A DNA stretch of 64,000 nucleotides from Nocardia albiluteola (GTDB lineage: Bacteria; Actinomycetota; Actinomycetes; Mycobacteriales; Mycobacteriaceae). This document shows positions 37,243-46,325 of this stretch, piece after piece. Location: contig NZ_JAHKNI010000004.1 of NCBI RefSeq assembly GCF_018860155.1, positions 62,001 to 126,000 on the forward strand. The letters run 5' to 3'. Position 1 is the stretch's first letter. Each line of letters opens with the position of its first letter. The notes under the pieces were generated by a model that was not told where the DNA came from, ran no database searches, and saw only the letters and a list, made by a program, of their open reading frames with translations. The translations under genes were made by a program, and so were the position numbers.

Positions 37243-37407
37243 ATGATGAAGTTTAACTTTATTCGCGAAAATAGTGAAATGTCCGCAGGTTGGGAGCATC
37301 GTCACGACCCGGGCTCGTCCACACGAACTGAACTGCTATGGTACTTCTTTCCGGGCGACATTGAGATAATTTCTGAGGGCATTCTGTGGCGCAGCAATTT
37401 CGAGTGA
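37243..37407 (+). CDS. small hypothetical protein, 54 residues
   Basis: Starts MMKFNFIRENSEMSAGWEHR directly after the preceding TAA (TAAATG) and ends GDIEIISEGILWRSNFE, with its TGA followed immediately by the GTG of the next gene. Gapless junctions on both sides suggest a compact operon. The protein has several Trp and Phe residues (ELLWYFFPGDIE) and no membrane helix. The DNA is AT-richer than the chromosome. Function unknown; its packing with the next gene hints that they act together. Confidence 0.55.
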   Translation: MMKFNFIRENSEMSAGWEHRHDPGSSTRTELLWYFFPGDIEIISEGILWRSNFE

Positions 37408-37746
37408 GTGCCCTTGTTGAACATTGGCAACGAGTTGCTGCATATCTGCAACGAGTTGGAAATCAAGGAACACGTTTCATATGCCTTTACTGAAACCGTA
37501 TCCGAAATCGGTTTCGACATCGTCGGAAATTCCGTGGTGATAACCCCGTCAGAAGCTTCAGCGTTGCCCTCATGTTCACATTCTGAACTGTGCCTGGCGG
37601 TAGACGATTTCGTGGTCGAGCATATCGCCAACCTTGAACGAATCTACCCAGCTCTTGACAGGTCGGAATTGATACTATCAATGTCAACATCCGCCAATCG
37701 GCTGATTCATCGTTATCGTCCTGATCCTCCAACGGAATCAAGTTGA
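37408..37746 (+). CDS. hypothetical protein, 112 residues, possible immunity-type protein
   Basis: The GTG start directly follows the stop of the preceding gene. Sequence blocks: NIGNELLHICNELEIKEHVS, EIGFDIVGNSVVITPSEASA and LAVDDFVVEHIANLERIYPA. The pattern 'GNSVVITPS...LAVDDFV...L...YPAL' is one I associate with small partner proteins encoded beside toxins or contact-dependent modules in actinobacteria, but I cannot name a family. AT-richer codon use and the gapless junction with the 54-residue gene mark it as foreign cargo. Confidence 0.6.
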   Translation: MPLLNIGNELLHICNELEIKEHVSYAFTETVSEIGFDIVGNSVVITPSEASALPSCSHSELCLAVDDFVVEHIANLERIYPALDRSELILSMSTSANRLIHRYRPDPPTESS

Positions 37747-37939
37747 TCAACATCGGCCTTTCCGCCCCCGGATGCGCTGGCCTGCGCCCATATGCCCCGA
37801 CGATTTCTGAGCGGTGAGCGGCATCCTTGCCCGCCCGTCGTTCCGGCGGCAGCTGCCCCAGACGAATAGGTCCTGCCTCGGTCCTAGTGGGTCGCTTCTG
37901 AAATAGTTGGACAGTGTGGCCGTCTGGTTGAATCTCTGT

Positions 37940-38069
37940 GTGCGAGCTGCCCCGTCTGGTGTTGCGCGATGGTGATCGGGAGATCCTGCAGGGTTGGATC
38001 CGGTCGAGGTCGATGAAGTCCGGGCTGGTCCTGCGGGCTCAGATCGTCATGCTGGCCGCCGATGGGTGA
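37940..38069 (+). pseudogene. IS630-type transposase, N-terminal fragment
   Basis: The frame reads CELPRLVLRDGDREILQGWI then RSRSMKSGLVLRAQIVMLAA and DG before TGA at 38067-38069. This matches the N-terminal helix-turn-helix start of IS630-family transposases (L-x-x-W-x-RS-x-S-x-x-x-x-LVLRA-x-IVLLAA-x-G). The rest of the gene is absent, replaced by integrase sequence. Inactive. Confidence 0.75.
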
Positions 38070-38129
38070 CACATCCCGAGATCGCGAGAAGACGGTCCCC
38101 GGTCGCTGCAAGGGCAAGGCCCATCGCCG

Positions 38130-38590
38130 GGAGACTCTGGGCCTGCACTCGCAAGGACGGTCGTGTAGAGCTGAAGCTGTTCGTGGAAACCTCCGACGGC
38201 AAGCGCAAGCGGGTCAGCGTGTACGGCCGCACATGGGACGAGGCGGACGCGGAGCGTACCCGACTGAAGGAGTTGCAGCGCAAGGGAATTCCTGTCGATG
38301 TCGCGACGATGACGGTCGGCCATTACCTCGGATCGACGGCCGAACGATCTTCCTGCGGCCGAAAACGGAATCCTCGGAAAGCTGGGTACCGCTCACTCCG
38401 GAGATGGTTCGCATCCTTCGGCAACGACAGCGCGAGCAGCGAGCCGACCCGACAGAGACCAAGGCCAACAAGTATGGCTTGGTGTTCGCGACGAACAACG
38501 GCACGCCGCTCTCACCTCGGAACGTGAACCGTGCCTTCGAGCGGTTGTGCCGGCGGGCCGGTGTTCGGCAAATCCGTTCGAAACGGGCGG
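38130..38590 (+). pseudogene. tyrosine integrase, deleted and frameshifted
   Basis: One frame gives an arm-type DNA-binding N-terminus: WACTRKDGRVELKLFVETSD, GKRKRVSVYGRTWDEADAER and TRLKELQRKGIPVDVATMTV. After a break near 38330 a second frame gives part of the catalytic domain: PKTESSESWVPLTPEMVRIL, KYGLVFATNNGTPLSPRNVN and RAFERLCRRAGV. The core-binding domain, the first catalytic Arg and the final HxxR...Y box are missing. It sits about 40 bp from the intact tRNA-Lys, as expected for the integrase that inserted the island. It cannot excise it now. Confidence 0.85.
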
Positions 38591-38625
38591 GGAATGCGAT
38601 CTTCGAAAAGGTCTGTGACCTGGGA

Positions 38626-38699
<74 letters not shown>

Positions 38700-38790
38700 T
38701 TGTGCAGTATTCCGTTCCGGGGCCCGTCGGCTCCGTTGCGGTGCGGGGAAAACCATAACAGGCGCGCGGTTGGAAAGTGAAATCGCCTGG

Positions 38791-39723
38791 TCAGGAGGGT
38801 GGGGTGGGGGGTTGGGGGGAGCGGGACCAGTCGGCTATGAGGGTGCGGAAATCGGCCAGGGCGCCTCGCCATTGGGTGTCGCCGCGCCAGATGGCGTGCC
38901 AGCGGCGGGTGAGGTCGATATCCGCGAGCGGGACTTCGACCAGTCGGCCATCGCGTAGTTCCTGGCTCACCACCAGTTCGCTCAGGACGGCGCCGAGTTC
39001 GCCTGCGGCGGCGGCGATCTTGACCGCGGCGTTGGTTTCCAGTTCCAGTGCGGGATCGGCCATCGGCGCGCCGACGGCGAGCTCGAGCGTCTCCCGGGTG
39101 CCGGAGCCCTGCTGGCGGGTGACCAGCGGCAGTTGCGCCAATTCGCCTGCGGGGAGCGGGATTCGGCGGCGTGCCAGGCGGTGTGCCGGGCCGACGACGA
39201 GTACCAGGCGGTCCTGGGCGACCGGCTGACTGGACAGGTCGGTCGGCAACTGGGGAGTCTCGACGAATCCGAGGTCGATCTCGCGGCCGCGGACCGCGTC
39301 GATGACCATGGCCGAGCTGCCCACCAGAAAGTGGACCGGCGTGCCCGGTGTGCGCTGCCGGAATTCGGCGAGCCAGCGCGGCACGAGGTATTCCGCGACG
39401 GTCTGACTGGCGCCGATACGGATCTTGCTCGTGGCCTGTTCGCTCAGCGTCGACGCCCCGGTCAGCAGCGCATCGGCGGCCTCGACCACCCGGCGGCTCC
39501 ACTCGGTCACCATGCGCCCGTGCGCGGTGAGCACCGCGCCGTGGCTGCGCCGGTCGAGCAACTCCAGGCGCAGGCGCGATTCCAGTACCTTGATGCGCTT
39601 GCTGGCGGCGGGCTGGCTGATCCGCTCGGCCCGGGCGGCGGCGGAAATGCTGCCGAGGTCGGCTATGAGAACCAGCACGCGCAGCGCCTCGAGATCGAGA
39701 TCCAGCCTGGGTAACGCAATCAT
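38791..39723 (-). CDS. LysR family transcriptional regulator
   Basis: A 310-residue LysR regulator. The N-terminal winged helix reads LDLEALRVLVLIADLGSISA, AARAERISQPAASKRIKVLE and RLRLELLDRRSHGAVLTAHG. Residues 90-310 form the two-lobed effector-binding domain (IRIGASQTVAEYLVPRWLAE; DLGFVETPQLP). GGAGG lies six bases before the ATG at 39723. It is divergent from the YeiH-type transporter gene, an arrangement also known for the E. coli regulator YeiE and yeiH, and should control it through the inverted repeat in the gap. Confidence 0.93.
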   Translation of the reverse strand: MIALPRLDLDLEALRVLVLIADLGSISAAARAERISQPAASKRIKVLESRLRLELLDRRSHGAVLTAHGRMVTEWSRRVVEAADALLTGASTLSEQATSKIRIGASQTVAEYLVPRWLAEFRQRTPGTPVHFLVGSSAMVIDAVRGREIDLGFVETPQLPTDLSSQPVAQDRLVLVVGPAHRLARRRIPLPAGELAQLPLVTRQQGSGTRETLELAVGAPMADPALELETNAAVKIAAAAGELGAVLSELVVSQELRDGRLVEVPLADIDLTRRWHAIWRGDTQWRGALADFRTLIADWSRSPQPPTPPS

Positions 39724-39751
39724 CAACCACCTCCGGCCCTCGATGCTACCT

Positions 39752-39766
39752 ATAACCGAGGGTTAT
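39752..39766. promoter_or_regulatory. inverted repeat, candidate LysR binding site
   Basis: ATAACC-GAG-GGTTAT, perfect 6-bp arms with a three-base spacer, midway between the divergent LysR and YeiH-type genes. The form T-N11-A with dyad symmetry is typical of LysR boxes. Confidence 0.7.
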
Positions 39767-39824
39767 GGATCCAGTGGAAATCGCTCTCTACCGGCGGTCG
39801 GCCGTGGATAACAGGCTGGATGGC

Positions 39825-40901
39825 ATGAGTCGGATCGCGGATACCGTGCAGGTTACTTCGGAGGAGACGACCCGGCGGGGGCCCACGGCCCTGCTCGCGC
39901 GGCGGGTGCCGGGATTCGCGCTCGCGGTGCTGATCGCGGTCGTCGCGATGGTGATCGGCCGCCTGATTCCGGTCGTGGGAGCGCCGGTGACCGGCGTGGT
40001 GATCGGCGCGGCGGTGGCGGCGATCCGCGCGCCGGGCCGGATGCTGCGGCCGGGAATCGAGCTGGCGTCGAAAAAGGTGCTGCAACTCGCGGTGGTGACG
40101 CTGGGCACCCAGCTCTCGCTGGCGCAGGTAGTCCACACCGGTTTCGCCTCACTGCCCGTGATGGTCGGTACCCTGGCCGCCTGCCTGGTGGCCGCGTACT
40201 TCGTGGGACGCTGGCTCGGCGTGGTGGGTGATCTTCGCACGCTCATCGGCGTCGGCACCGGCATCTGCGGCGCCTCCGCGATTGCCGCGGTGACCCCGGT
40301 GATCGGTGCGGTCGGGGCCGACGTGGCCTATGCGGTGTCGACGATATTCCTGTTCAATATCGCTGCGGTACTGAGCTTTCCGGCGCTGGGGCACCTGCTC
40401 GGACTGGGGCAGCACGCCTTCGGGCTGCTCGCGGGCACGGCCGTCAACGACATGTCGTCGGTGGTCGCGGCCGCGAGCACCTACGGCGGGGTCGCGGCGA
40501 ACTATGCGGTGGTGGTCAAGCTCACCCGGACGCTGTTCATCATTCCGATCTGCTTGGGGCTGGCCGCCTGGGTCGCGCGGCGGCGTTCGCGCTCGGGTGC
40601 GGACGCACCGGCGCGACGGACGCGGATCATTCGCCTGGTGCCCTGGTTTCTCGTGGCGTTCCTGGCGGCGGCGGCGCTGAACTCCGCCGGCCTGCTCGGC
40701 GCGGGGGTGCGGCACGGCATGGTCGAGGCATCGATGTGGTTGATCACGATCGCGCTGTCGGCGATCGGCCTGTCCACGGACGTGCGGGGGCTGCGCACTG
40801 CGGGCGCGCGGCCGCTGGTGCTCGGGGCGGTGCTGTGGGTCGTGGTCACGCTCACCAGCCTGGGCATGCAGTACCTGTTCATGGGCTCGATGCACAGTTG
40901 A
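39825..40901 (+). CDS. YeiH/PSE family putative sulfate exporter
   Basis: A 358-residue membrane protein with about ten hydrophobic helices. The conserved blocks of the family are present: LGTQLSLAQVVHTGFASLPV, GVGTGICGASAIAAVTPVIG, AVSTIFLFNIAAVLSFPALG and GLLAGTAVNDMSSVVAAAST. Members have been called putative sulfate exporters; some have been linked to sulfite or taurine metabolism. I place the start at ATG 39825 because an in-frame ATG at 39765 lies inside the LysR-type operator. Regulation by the divergent LysR gene is likely. Confidence 0.9.
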   Translation: MSRIADTVQVTSEETTRRGPTALLARRVPGFALAVLIAVVAMVIGRLIPVVGAPVTGVVIGAAVAAIRAPGRMLRPGIELASKKVLQLAVVTLGTQLSLAQVVHTGFASLPVMVGTLAACLVAAYFVGRWLGVVGDLRTLIGVGTGICGASAIAAVTPVIGAVGADVAYAVSTIFLFNIAAVLSFPALGHLLGLGQHAFGLLAGTAVNDMSSVVAAASTYGGVAANYAVVVKLTRTLFIIPICLGLAAWVARRRSRSGADAPARRTRIIRLVPWFLVAFLAAAALNSAGLLGAGVRHGMVEASMWLITIALSAIGLSTDVRGLRTAGARPLVLGAVLWVVVTLTSLGMQYLFMGSMHS

Positions 40902-41063
40902 AACCGGGCCGGTCGGTCGGCTTTTCGTCGTGTTTGCGGGTACTCGGAGGTTCCAGCTGGCACAATTAGCGCCGCGTAGTCTCAGCCGGATCCCTGCGGG
41001 TGTGGTGGTGAGAGCGCATCCGGGGCTGCCCCGGAGGCGCCCGAGTGCGGAACGGGGTTGCAT

Positions 41064-42251
41064 ATGCGCACAGTTCGGCAGTGGGGTGCGGCACTGGCCG
41101 TGCTGACCGCGGGGGCGTTGGTGGCGGGGTGCGGAGCGCCGGCGCAACCGGTCGGGGGGATGCCCGATTCGCCATCGATCTTCCAGATGCTCACCCCCGG
41201 GGTGGTCGCGCCGTTCGCCGACAGGGCGGTCGGAGTGCCGGTGGCCGATCCGCTGCAGGTGCGAGTCGAGAACGGCCGATTCACCGAGGTGTCCCTGATC
41301 AACCCTGACGGCATCCCGGTGTCCGGGCGCATCGCACCGGACGGCCGCTCCTGGCAGATCACCGAATCGCTGGGCTTCGGCCGCACCTACCACCTGCGGG
41401 CGGCCGCGCTGGGCATCGGCGGCCCGGCCTCGGCCGACATGACGTTCACCACCATGCAACCGGACAAGCGCACCCACCCGTGGCTGCTGCCGGGGGAGAA
41501 CGAGGTGGTGGGTATCGGGCAGCCGGTGGCCGTGCAGTTCGACGAGAACATCCCGAACCGGCGCGCGGTCCAGAACGCGATCAAGGTGACCACGGTGCCG
41601 CCGGTGGAGGGCGCGTTCTACTGGGTGAATCCGCGTGAGGTGCGATGGCGCCCCGAGCATTTCTGGGCACCGGGCACCCGGGTCACCGTCGATGTGAACA
41701 CCTACGGGCGCGACCTGGGCGGCGGACTGATCGGCGACAGCGAGATCCATTCCGGGTTCACCGTCGGTGACGTCCAGGTCTTCACCGCCGACGACAACAC
41801 CAAGATGGTGACCGTCGAACAGAACGGCCAGGTGGTGCGCTCCATGGCGACGTCGATGGGCAAGAACTCCGCACCCACCGACAACGGCATCTACATCCTC
41901 AGCGACCGCTTCGACCATATGATCATGGACTCCTCGACCTACGGCGTCGCCGCCACCAGCCCCGGCGGATACCGCTCCCGGGTCGACTGGGCCACTCGCA
42001 TGTCCTACAGCGGGATCTTCATGCACTCCGCGCCGTGGTCGGTCTGGGCGCAGGGCTCGGTCGACACCAGCCACGGGTGTTTGAACCTGAGTCCCGCGGA
42101 TGCGCGATGGGTGTACGAGAACGCCAAGCGCGGGGATATCGCGATCGTGAAAAATACTGTGGGAGGGACGCTTTCGGGCGTCGACGGGCTGGGGGACTGG
42201 AATATGCCGTGGCCGCAATGGAAGGCGGGCAACGCGGACATCCATCGCTGA
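41064..42251 (+). CDS. L,D-transpeptidase, lipoprotein
   Basis: A 395-residue cell-wall enzyme. A lipoprotein signal (LTAGALVAGC, lipidated Cys 23) is followed by Ig-like domains (PDGIPVSGRIAPDGRSWQIT; VVGIGQPVAVQFDENIPNRR) and the YkuD catalytic domain (DVQVFTADDNTKMVTVEQNG onward). The active site reads HSAPWSVWAQGSVDTSHGCL then NLSP, with catalytic Cys near residue 338. This is the LdtMt2-like layout that makes 3-3 peptidoglycan crosslinks at the outer face of the membrane. The ATG at 41064 is preferred to a TTG two codons upstream. Confidence 0.95.
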   Translation: MRTVRQWGAALAVLTAGALVAGCGAPAQPVGGMPDSPSIFQMLTPGVVAPFADRAVGVPVADPLQVRVENGRFTEVSLINPDGIPVSGRIAPDGRSWQITESLGFGRTYHLRAAALGIGGPASADMTFTTMQPDKRTHPWLLPGENEVVGIGQPVAVQFDENIPNRRAVQNAIKVTTVPPVEGAFYWVNPREVRWRPEHFWAPGTRVTVDVNTYGRDLGGGLIGDSEIHSGFTVGDVQVFTADDNTKMVTVEQNGQVVRSMATSMGKNSAPTDNGIYILSDRFDHMIMDSSTYGVAATSPGGYRSRVDWATRMSYSGIFMHSAPWSVWAQGSVDTSHGCLNLSPADARWVYENAKRGDIAIVKNTVGGTLSGVDGLGDWNMPWPQWKAGNADIHR

Positions 42252-42375
42252 GCCGTATCCCCGCGGACCATCCTGGATCGTCGGCGACCGCGCTCGGCCG
42301 ACCGCGAGGCACGGAACGAATCGTGAAGCGCAAGTATGGGGTTTGTCGAGCGTCTTGGTGTCGCATGATGGTTTC

Positions 42376-42690
42376 GTGAGATCACCAACGCAGCGATGGA
42401 ACAGGTTCATCGAACACGTGCAATCGGCCTCCGCGGCGCTGCCGGCCGAGACGAGGAAGTCGATATTCGGCACCGCGGCAGGCCACGAGGGGACCGTTCC
42501 CGAAGACCTCGGCCCGTTCGTCGATACCGTGGCTCGCCATGCCTACCGAGTCACCGACGACCAGGTCGCGGGCTTGCGCGCGGCGGGGCGCTCGGACGAC
42601 GAGATCTTCGAGGCGACGGTGGTCGCGGCGGCCGGCGCCGCCGACCGGCGGTTGCGGGCCGCGCTGCGCGCGATGCAGGGGCGCCGATGA
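42376..42690 (+). CDS. small alpha-helical protein coupled to an AhpD-like gene
   Basis: A ~104-residue protein (FIEHVQSASAALPAETRKSI; VPEDLGPFVDTVARHAYRVT; DDQVAGLRAAGRSDDEIFEA; TVVAAAGAADRRLRAALRAM). The part 'V-x-DDQVAGLRAAGRSDDEIFEATVVAAAGAA' resembles one half of an AhpD/carboxymuconolactone-decarboxylase fold, without the CxxC. The stop overlaps the next gene's ATG by four bases. The pair probably forms one complex: a Cys-bearing and a Cys-less subunit. The GTG at 42376 is the likeliest start. Confidence 0.75.
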   Translation: MRSPTQRWNRFIEHVQSASAALPAETRKSIFGTAAGHEGTVPEDLGPFVDTVARHAYRVTDDQVAGLRAAGRSDDEIFEATVVAAAGAADRRLRAALRAMQGRR

Positions 42691-43304
42691 GGATCGAAGC
42701 CCTCGAGCGGGGCCACGATCTGGCGGGTCGCTGGACGCTGCGCACCATGCGCGCCCTCGGCCGGATGGAGGTGCCCGATGTCATCAAGGTCATGTTCTAC
42801 CGGCATCGATACTTCGGCACGCCGTTCAGCGACCTGCTGCAGGATCTCATGCGCGGGCCCTCGGAGTGGACGATCGGCGAGCGAGAGTTGTTCGCCACCT
42901 TCACCTCTGCCCGCAACCAGTGCGAATTCTGCCGGACCTGCCATCAGGTGGTCGCCGAGAGCTATCAGCCTCGAGAACTGGTGATCCGCGCGCTAGAGCG
43001 GCCCGCCGATTCGGGCCAGCGCCCCGAAGTCGTTGCGGTACTGGACTTCCTGGAGAAGCTGGCGGAATCACCGGATGATGTCGAGCCCGATGATGTCGAT
43101 CGGGTCCGGCGGGCCGGAGTGACCGATACGGCGCTCGAGCAGGCCATTCGAATCAGCGCGGCCTTCCACGTCATCAACAGGATCATGGACACCGTGGGCG
43201 GCATTCCGCCGCGAGGTCGTCAATTGCCAATGACCCGCTGGGTCCTGCGTCGCCTGGGGTACACCACGTTTCCGACCGTGAAGTACCTGTCGTTCGCCCG
43301 GTGA
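42687..43304 (+). CDS. AhpD-like/carboxymuconolactone decarboxylase family protein
   Basis: A 205-residue protein of the AhpD-like superfamily. The redox motif CEFCRTCHQVVAE (residues about 75-87) gives C-x-x-C followed by Cys-His, and the C-terminal helices hold AAFHVINRIMDTVGG, typical of the fold. Such proteins act as alkylhydroperoxidase-type peroxidases or as decarboxylases. It is translationally coupled (ATGA) to the preceding small gene, which looks like a Cys-less relative. The physiological substrate is unknown; a role in peroxide defence is plausible. Confidence 0.85.
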   Translation: MRIEALERGHDLAGRWTLRTMRALGRMEVPDVIKVMFYRHRYFGTPFSDLLQDLMRGPSEWTIGERELFATFTSARNQCEFCRTCHQVVAESYQPRELVIRALERPADSGQRPEVVAVLDFLEKLAESPDDVEPDDVDRVRRAGVTDTALEQAIRISAAFHVINRIMDTVGGIPPRGRQLPMTRWVLRRLGYTTFPTVKYLSFAR

Positions 43305-43332
43305 TGCTCAGCTCTCTCGGTCGCGCCGGGCA

Positions 43333-44061
43333 CTAGCCGTGCGGATCGCCGACGGGCAACGGTCTGCCCAACCGGCGGTTGGTCATCGCCAACTGCCAGT
43401 CGGTGCTGGTCGCGAGATTGTGAAGCTGGTCCGGGGTGAGGCGGCCGCACGGGTGGTTCCAGTGCAGGGCGATGATGTCACCGGGGGTGGCGTCCGGTAT
43501 CGCGTCGTAGTCGGCCGCCGGGAGATGGCGGATCTCGGGGGTGGACAGCGTCAGGCGGTGGCCGTCCCAGTGCAGTGGGCGGATGCGGACGGTGAGTTCG
43601 GGGCCGTCGCGGGCGACGACCAGTGCGGGAGAGATGCGGCAGCTGTCGAGCACGTGTATGGCGGTCTCGTCCGCGCCGCGGCCCAGGAGCCTGGTCCACG
43701 GGTACACCCCGAAGACGTGGAACCCGTGGTCGGGCGCTGCCTCCTCGGTCAGTTCCGCGGTCAGGTGCGTCCAATAGTGTCCTGCGACGGGGCCGATCAC
43801 GGCCAGCAGCTCGCGCAGGAACGTCGCGCGATCCAGCGCCGCGCCGACTCCTCCTCCGTGCCAGTACGATTCGACGAGCCTGCCGTCCAGCGGATCGGAA
43901 ATTCCACACAGCCTTCCCATCACCCGCAGGTAGGGCCACACTCCGGTGAATTGTCTTGCCGCGGCGCGGATCTCCTCGGGGGAGCCGGCGCGCAGGGCGA
44001 GCGTGCCGGGCGGGCCGCAGTAGCCGAGCGCGTTGGGGGCGTAGGCATATCGGGCGAACAT
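43333..44061 (-). CDS. hydrogenase-cluster accessory protein (DUF6390-like)
   Basis: A 242-residue protein without signal or membrane segment. It opens MFARYAYAPNALGYCGPPGT and contains FTGVWPYLRVMGRLCGISDP, GVYPWTRLLGRGADETAIHV and IIALHWNHPCGRLTPDQLHN. I know proteins with this start from actinobacterial [NiFe]-hydrogenase clusters, where they are annotated as DUF6390; the biochemical role is not established. It lies 88 bp after hypE and ends the operon. Conserved Cys (YCGPPG; NHPCGR) and His could bind a metal, which would suit a maturation factor. Confidence 0.8.
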   Translation of the reverse strand: MFARYAYAPNALGYCGPPGTLALRAGSPEEIRAAARQFTGVWPYLRVMGRLCGISDPLDGRLVESYWHGGGVGAALDRATFLRELLAVIGPVAGHYWTHLTAELTEEAAPDHGFHVFGVYPWTRLLGRGADETAIHVLDSCRISPALVVARDGPELTVRIRPLHWDGHRLTLSTPEIRHLPAADYDAIPDATPGDIIALHWNHPCGRLTPDQLHNLATSTDWQLAMTNRRLGRPLPVGDPHG

Positions 44062-44149
44062 CGAGATACCGGCCTCGTGTGTGCGAGCCGGGGACGATGC
44101 GGCGGGCGGTGCGATGGACGACCTCCTTATTTCTAATTCTGGTGGTGAG

Positions 44150-45220
44150 TCAGCAGATTCGCGGTAGCTGCTCGCCGATCGGCAGGTCCACCACGCGAGT
44201 GCCGCCCAGCGCGGTCCGGGCCACGACCATGCCCGGATGGTCGGCCACGCACGTGCCGATCCGTTCAGCGTGCGCGCCCAGCGGATGATCGCGCATGGCG
44301 GCGAGCACGCGGTCGGCGTCCCGGTCCGGGACGAAGGCGATCAGCTTGCCCTCGTTCGCGACGTAGAGCGGATCCAGGCCCAACAGCCCGCACGCGTCGC
44401 GGACGCCCGGCGGGATCGGAATCCTGGTCTCGTCCAGCCTCACCCCGGCGCCCGCCGCCCGGGCGATCTCATTGAGGCTCGCCGCGACGCCGCCGCGCGT
44501 GGGGTCGCGCAGCACATGGATATCCGCGCCGGTGGCCAGCATCGCGGCAACCAGCCCGTGCAGGGCCGCGGTGTCGCTGCACACCGTGGTCTCGAATTCG
44601 ATGCCCTCGCGCCGGCTCAGCACCGCGACGCCGTGCAGTCCGATCTCGCCGCTGACCAGCACCGCGTCGCCGGGGCACGCGCGCTGGGGACGAATGTCCA
44701 CGCTCTCGTCCAGCACCCCGATGCCCGCGGTGTTCACGTAGACGCCGTCACCGTGCCCGGCGTCGACGACCTTGGTATCGCCGGTGACCAGGGTGACACC
44801 CGCGGTCAGGGCGGCCGTGCCCATGGCGGTGGCGACGCGGGCGATCTCGGACAGCGGCGTGCCCTCCTCGAGGATGAACGCGGTCGAGAGCACCAGCGGA
44901 CGGGCGCCGGACATCGCCAGATCGTTGACGGTGCCGTTGACCGCCAGATCGCCGATGGACCCGCCGGGGAAGTTCATCGGCTTGACGACGAACGAGTCCG
45001 TGCTGAACGCCAGCCGGGTGTCGCCGATCGCGACCACCGCCGAATCACCCAGTTCCGACTGGGCGGCCGGGCCGAACGCGGGCAGGAACAGGTGCTCGAT
45101 GAGCTCGCCGGACATCGCTCCGCCGCCGCCGTGCCCCATGACGATGTTCGGCGAATCCCGCAGCGGCATGGGGCAGACCCAGTTCTCCATGTCGATGGCG
45201 GGAGTTTCGGTTTCAGGCAT
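44150..45220 (-). CDS. hypE: hydrogenase maturation factor HypE
   Basis: A 356-residue HypE. The protein dehydrates a carbamoyl group carried on its C-terminal Cys to the nitrile that becomes the CN ligands of the active-site iron. The PurM-like fold is evident ([43 protein letters not shown]-binding GDTRL), and the protein ends in the diagnostic PRIC with the acceptor Cys last. GGAGG precedes the ATG by six bases. Its start overlaps the end of hypD by eight bases, so the two are co-translated. Confidence 0.97.
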   Translation of the reverse strand: MPETETPAIDMENWVCPMPLRDSPNIVMGHGGGGAMSGELIEHLFLPAFGPAAQSELGDSAVVAIGDTRLAFSTDSFVVKPMNFPGGSIGDLAVNGTVNDLAMSGARPLVLSTAFILEEGTPLSEIARVATAMGTAALTAGVTLVTGDTKVVDAGHGDGVYVNTAGIGVLDESVDIRPQRACPGDAVLVSGEIGLHGVAVLSRREGIEFETTVCSDTAALHGLVAAMLATGADIHVLRDPTRGGVAASLNEIARAAGAGVRLDETRIPIPPGVRDACGLLGLDPLYVANEGKLIAFVPDRDADRVLAAMRDHPLGAHAERIGTCVADHPGMVVARTALGGTRVVDLPIGEQLPRIC

Positions 45221-46325
45221 GAGCCACCTCCGCCGGGAGATCCAGGCGCCGGTACAGGTAGTAGGCGGCGCACGCGCCCTCGGAGGACACCATGGTGGCG
45301 CCCAGCGGATTTCGCGGCGTGCACTGCTTGCCGAAGGCGGCGCACTCGTTGGGCTTGATCAACCCCTGCAGCACCTCGCCCGACCGGCAGATCGCGGATT
45401 CGGAGGTATGCAGATCCTCGACCGCGAAACGGTCCTCGGCGTCGTATTCGCGATAGCGCGGCGAGAGCTTCCAGCCGCTGGCCGGGATGACGCCGATGCC
45501 GCGCCAGGCGCGGTCGGTCACCTCGAAGACGTCGGCCAGCATCGCCTTCGCCGCCGGATTGCCCTCGGGCGCAACGACACGCGGGTAGGCGTTGTCCATC
45601 TCGTGCTTGCCGGATTCGAGCTGGATCACCGTGCGGCGGATGCCCTCGAGGATGTCCAGTGGCTCGAATCCGGTGACCACCACCGGAACCCGGTACTTCT
45701 CGGCGAGCGGGGGATATTCCTGGGTGCCCATGACGGTGCACACGTGCCCCGCCGCGAGGAAGCCCTGCACCCGGCAGGTCGGCGACTCCATGATCGCCGC
45801 GATGGCGGGCGGCACGAGCACGTGCGAGACCAGCAGCGAGAAGTTGCGTATGCCAAGGCGTTTGGCCTGGTACACGGTCATGGCGTTGGCCGGTGCGGTG
45901 GTTTCGAAGCCGATGCCGAAGAACACCACCTCGCGGTCGGGTTCGGTGCGGGCGATCTCGAGCGCGTCCAGGGGCGAGTAGACCACCCGGACGTCCCCGC
46001 CCTCGCTCTTGATCCGGAACAGGTCCTTCGAGCTGCCGGGGACCCGGAGCATGTCGCCGAACGAGCAGAAGGTGACGTTCGGCCGCGCCGCGATCTCGAG
46101 GGCCTTGTCGATCATCTCGAGCGGCGTGACGCACACCGGGCAGCCGGGGCCGTGGATCATCTCGATCTGATCGGGAAGCAGCTGATCGATGCCGTGCCTG
46201 ATGATCGAATGGGTCTGTCCACCACAGACTTCCATGATGGACCAGCGTTTGGTGGTGACCTTGCGGATCCGATCGAGCAGGCCCGCGGCCAGCTCCGGAT
46301 TGCTGAATTCGTCGAGATACTTCAC
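45213..46325 (-). CDS. hypD: hydrogenase maturation factor HypD
   Basis: A 370-residue HypD, the [4Fe-4S] scaffold on which Fe(CN)2CO is assembled together with HypC. Signature blocks: [69 protein letters not shown], and the C-terminal [20 protein letters not shown] with cluster and active-site Cys. The GTG at 46325 follows GGAGG by seven bases and overlaps the hypC stop, which fixes the start. Cytosolic. Confidence 0.97.
   Translation of the reverse strand: MKYLDEFSNPELAAGLLDRIRKVTTKRWSIMEVCGGQTHSIIRHGIDQLLPDQIEMIHGPGCPVCVTPLEMIDKALEIAARPNVTFCSFGDMLRVPGSSKDLFRIKSEGGDVRVVYSPLDALEIARTEPDREVVFFGIGFETTAPANAMTVYQAKRLGIRNFSLLVSHVLVPPAIAAIMESPTCRVQGFLAAGHVCTVMGTQEYPPLAEKYRVPVVVTGFEPLDILEGIRRTVIQLESGKHEMDNAYPRVVAPEGNPAAKAMLADVFEVTDRAWRGIGVIPASGWKLSPRYREYDAEDRFAVEDLHTSESAICRSGEVLQGLIKPNECAAFGKQCTPRNPLGATMVSSEGACAAYYLYRRLDLPAEVAHA

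Larger units (their letters stand above)
25143..38625. mobile_element. degenerate genomic island integrated in tRNA-Lys
   Basis: The ~13.5-kb segment lies between two direct 35-bp copies of the tRNA-Lys 3' end. It has a broken tyrosine-integrase gene next to the intact tRNA, as expected for integrative elements, and is full of fragments of transposases, a serine recombinase and truncated metabolic genes, with several AT-richer patches (around 35030-35350 and 37140-37750). No conjugation or replication genes are visible, so the element is no longer self-mobile. Secondary insertions appear to have replaced its original cargo. Confidence 0.85.

Noticed and set aside
40149..42473. A 774-codon leftward frame opposite the YeiH-type and L,D-transpeptidase genes
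   Set aside because: The + strand genes have unmistakable family motifs; the antisense translation is His/Arg/Pro-rich, typical of the complement of high-GC coding DNA.
43623..44288. Rightward frames opposite the DUF6390-like gene and hypE
   Set aside because: Hydrogenase accessory genes on the minus strand fit the operon; the opposite frames have no recognisable motif or binding site.
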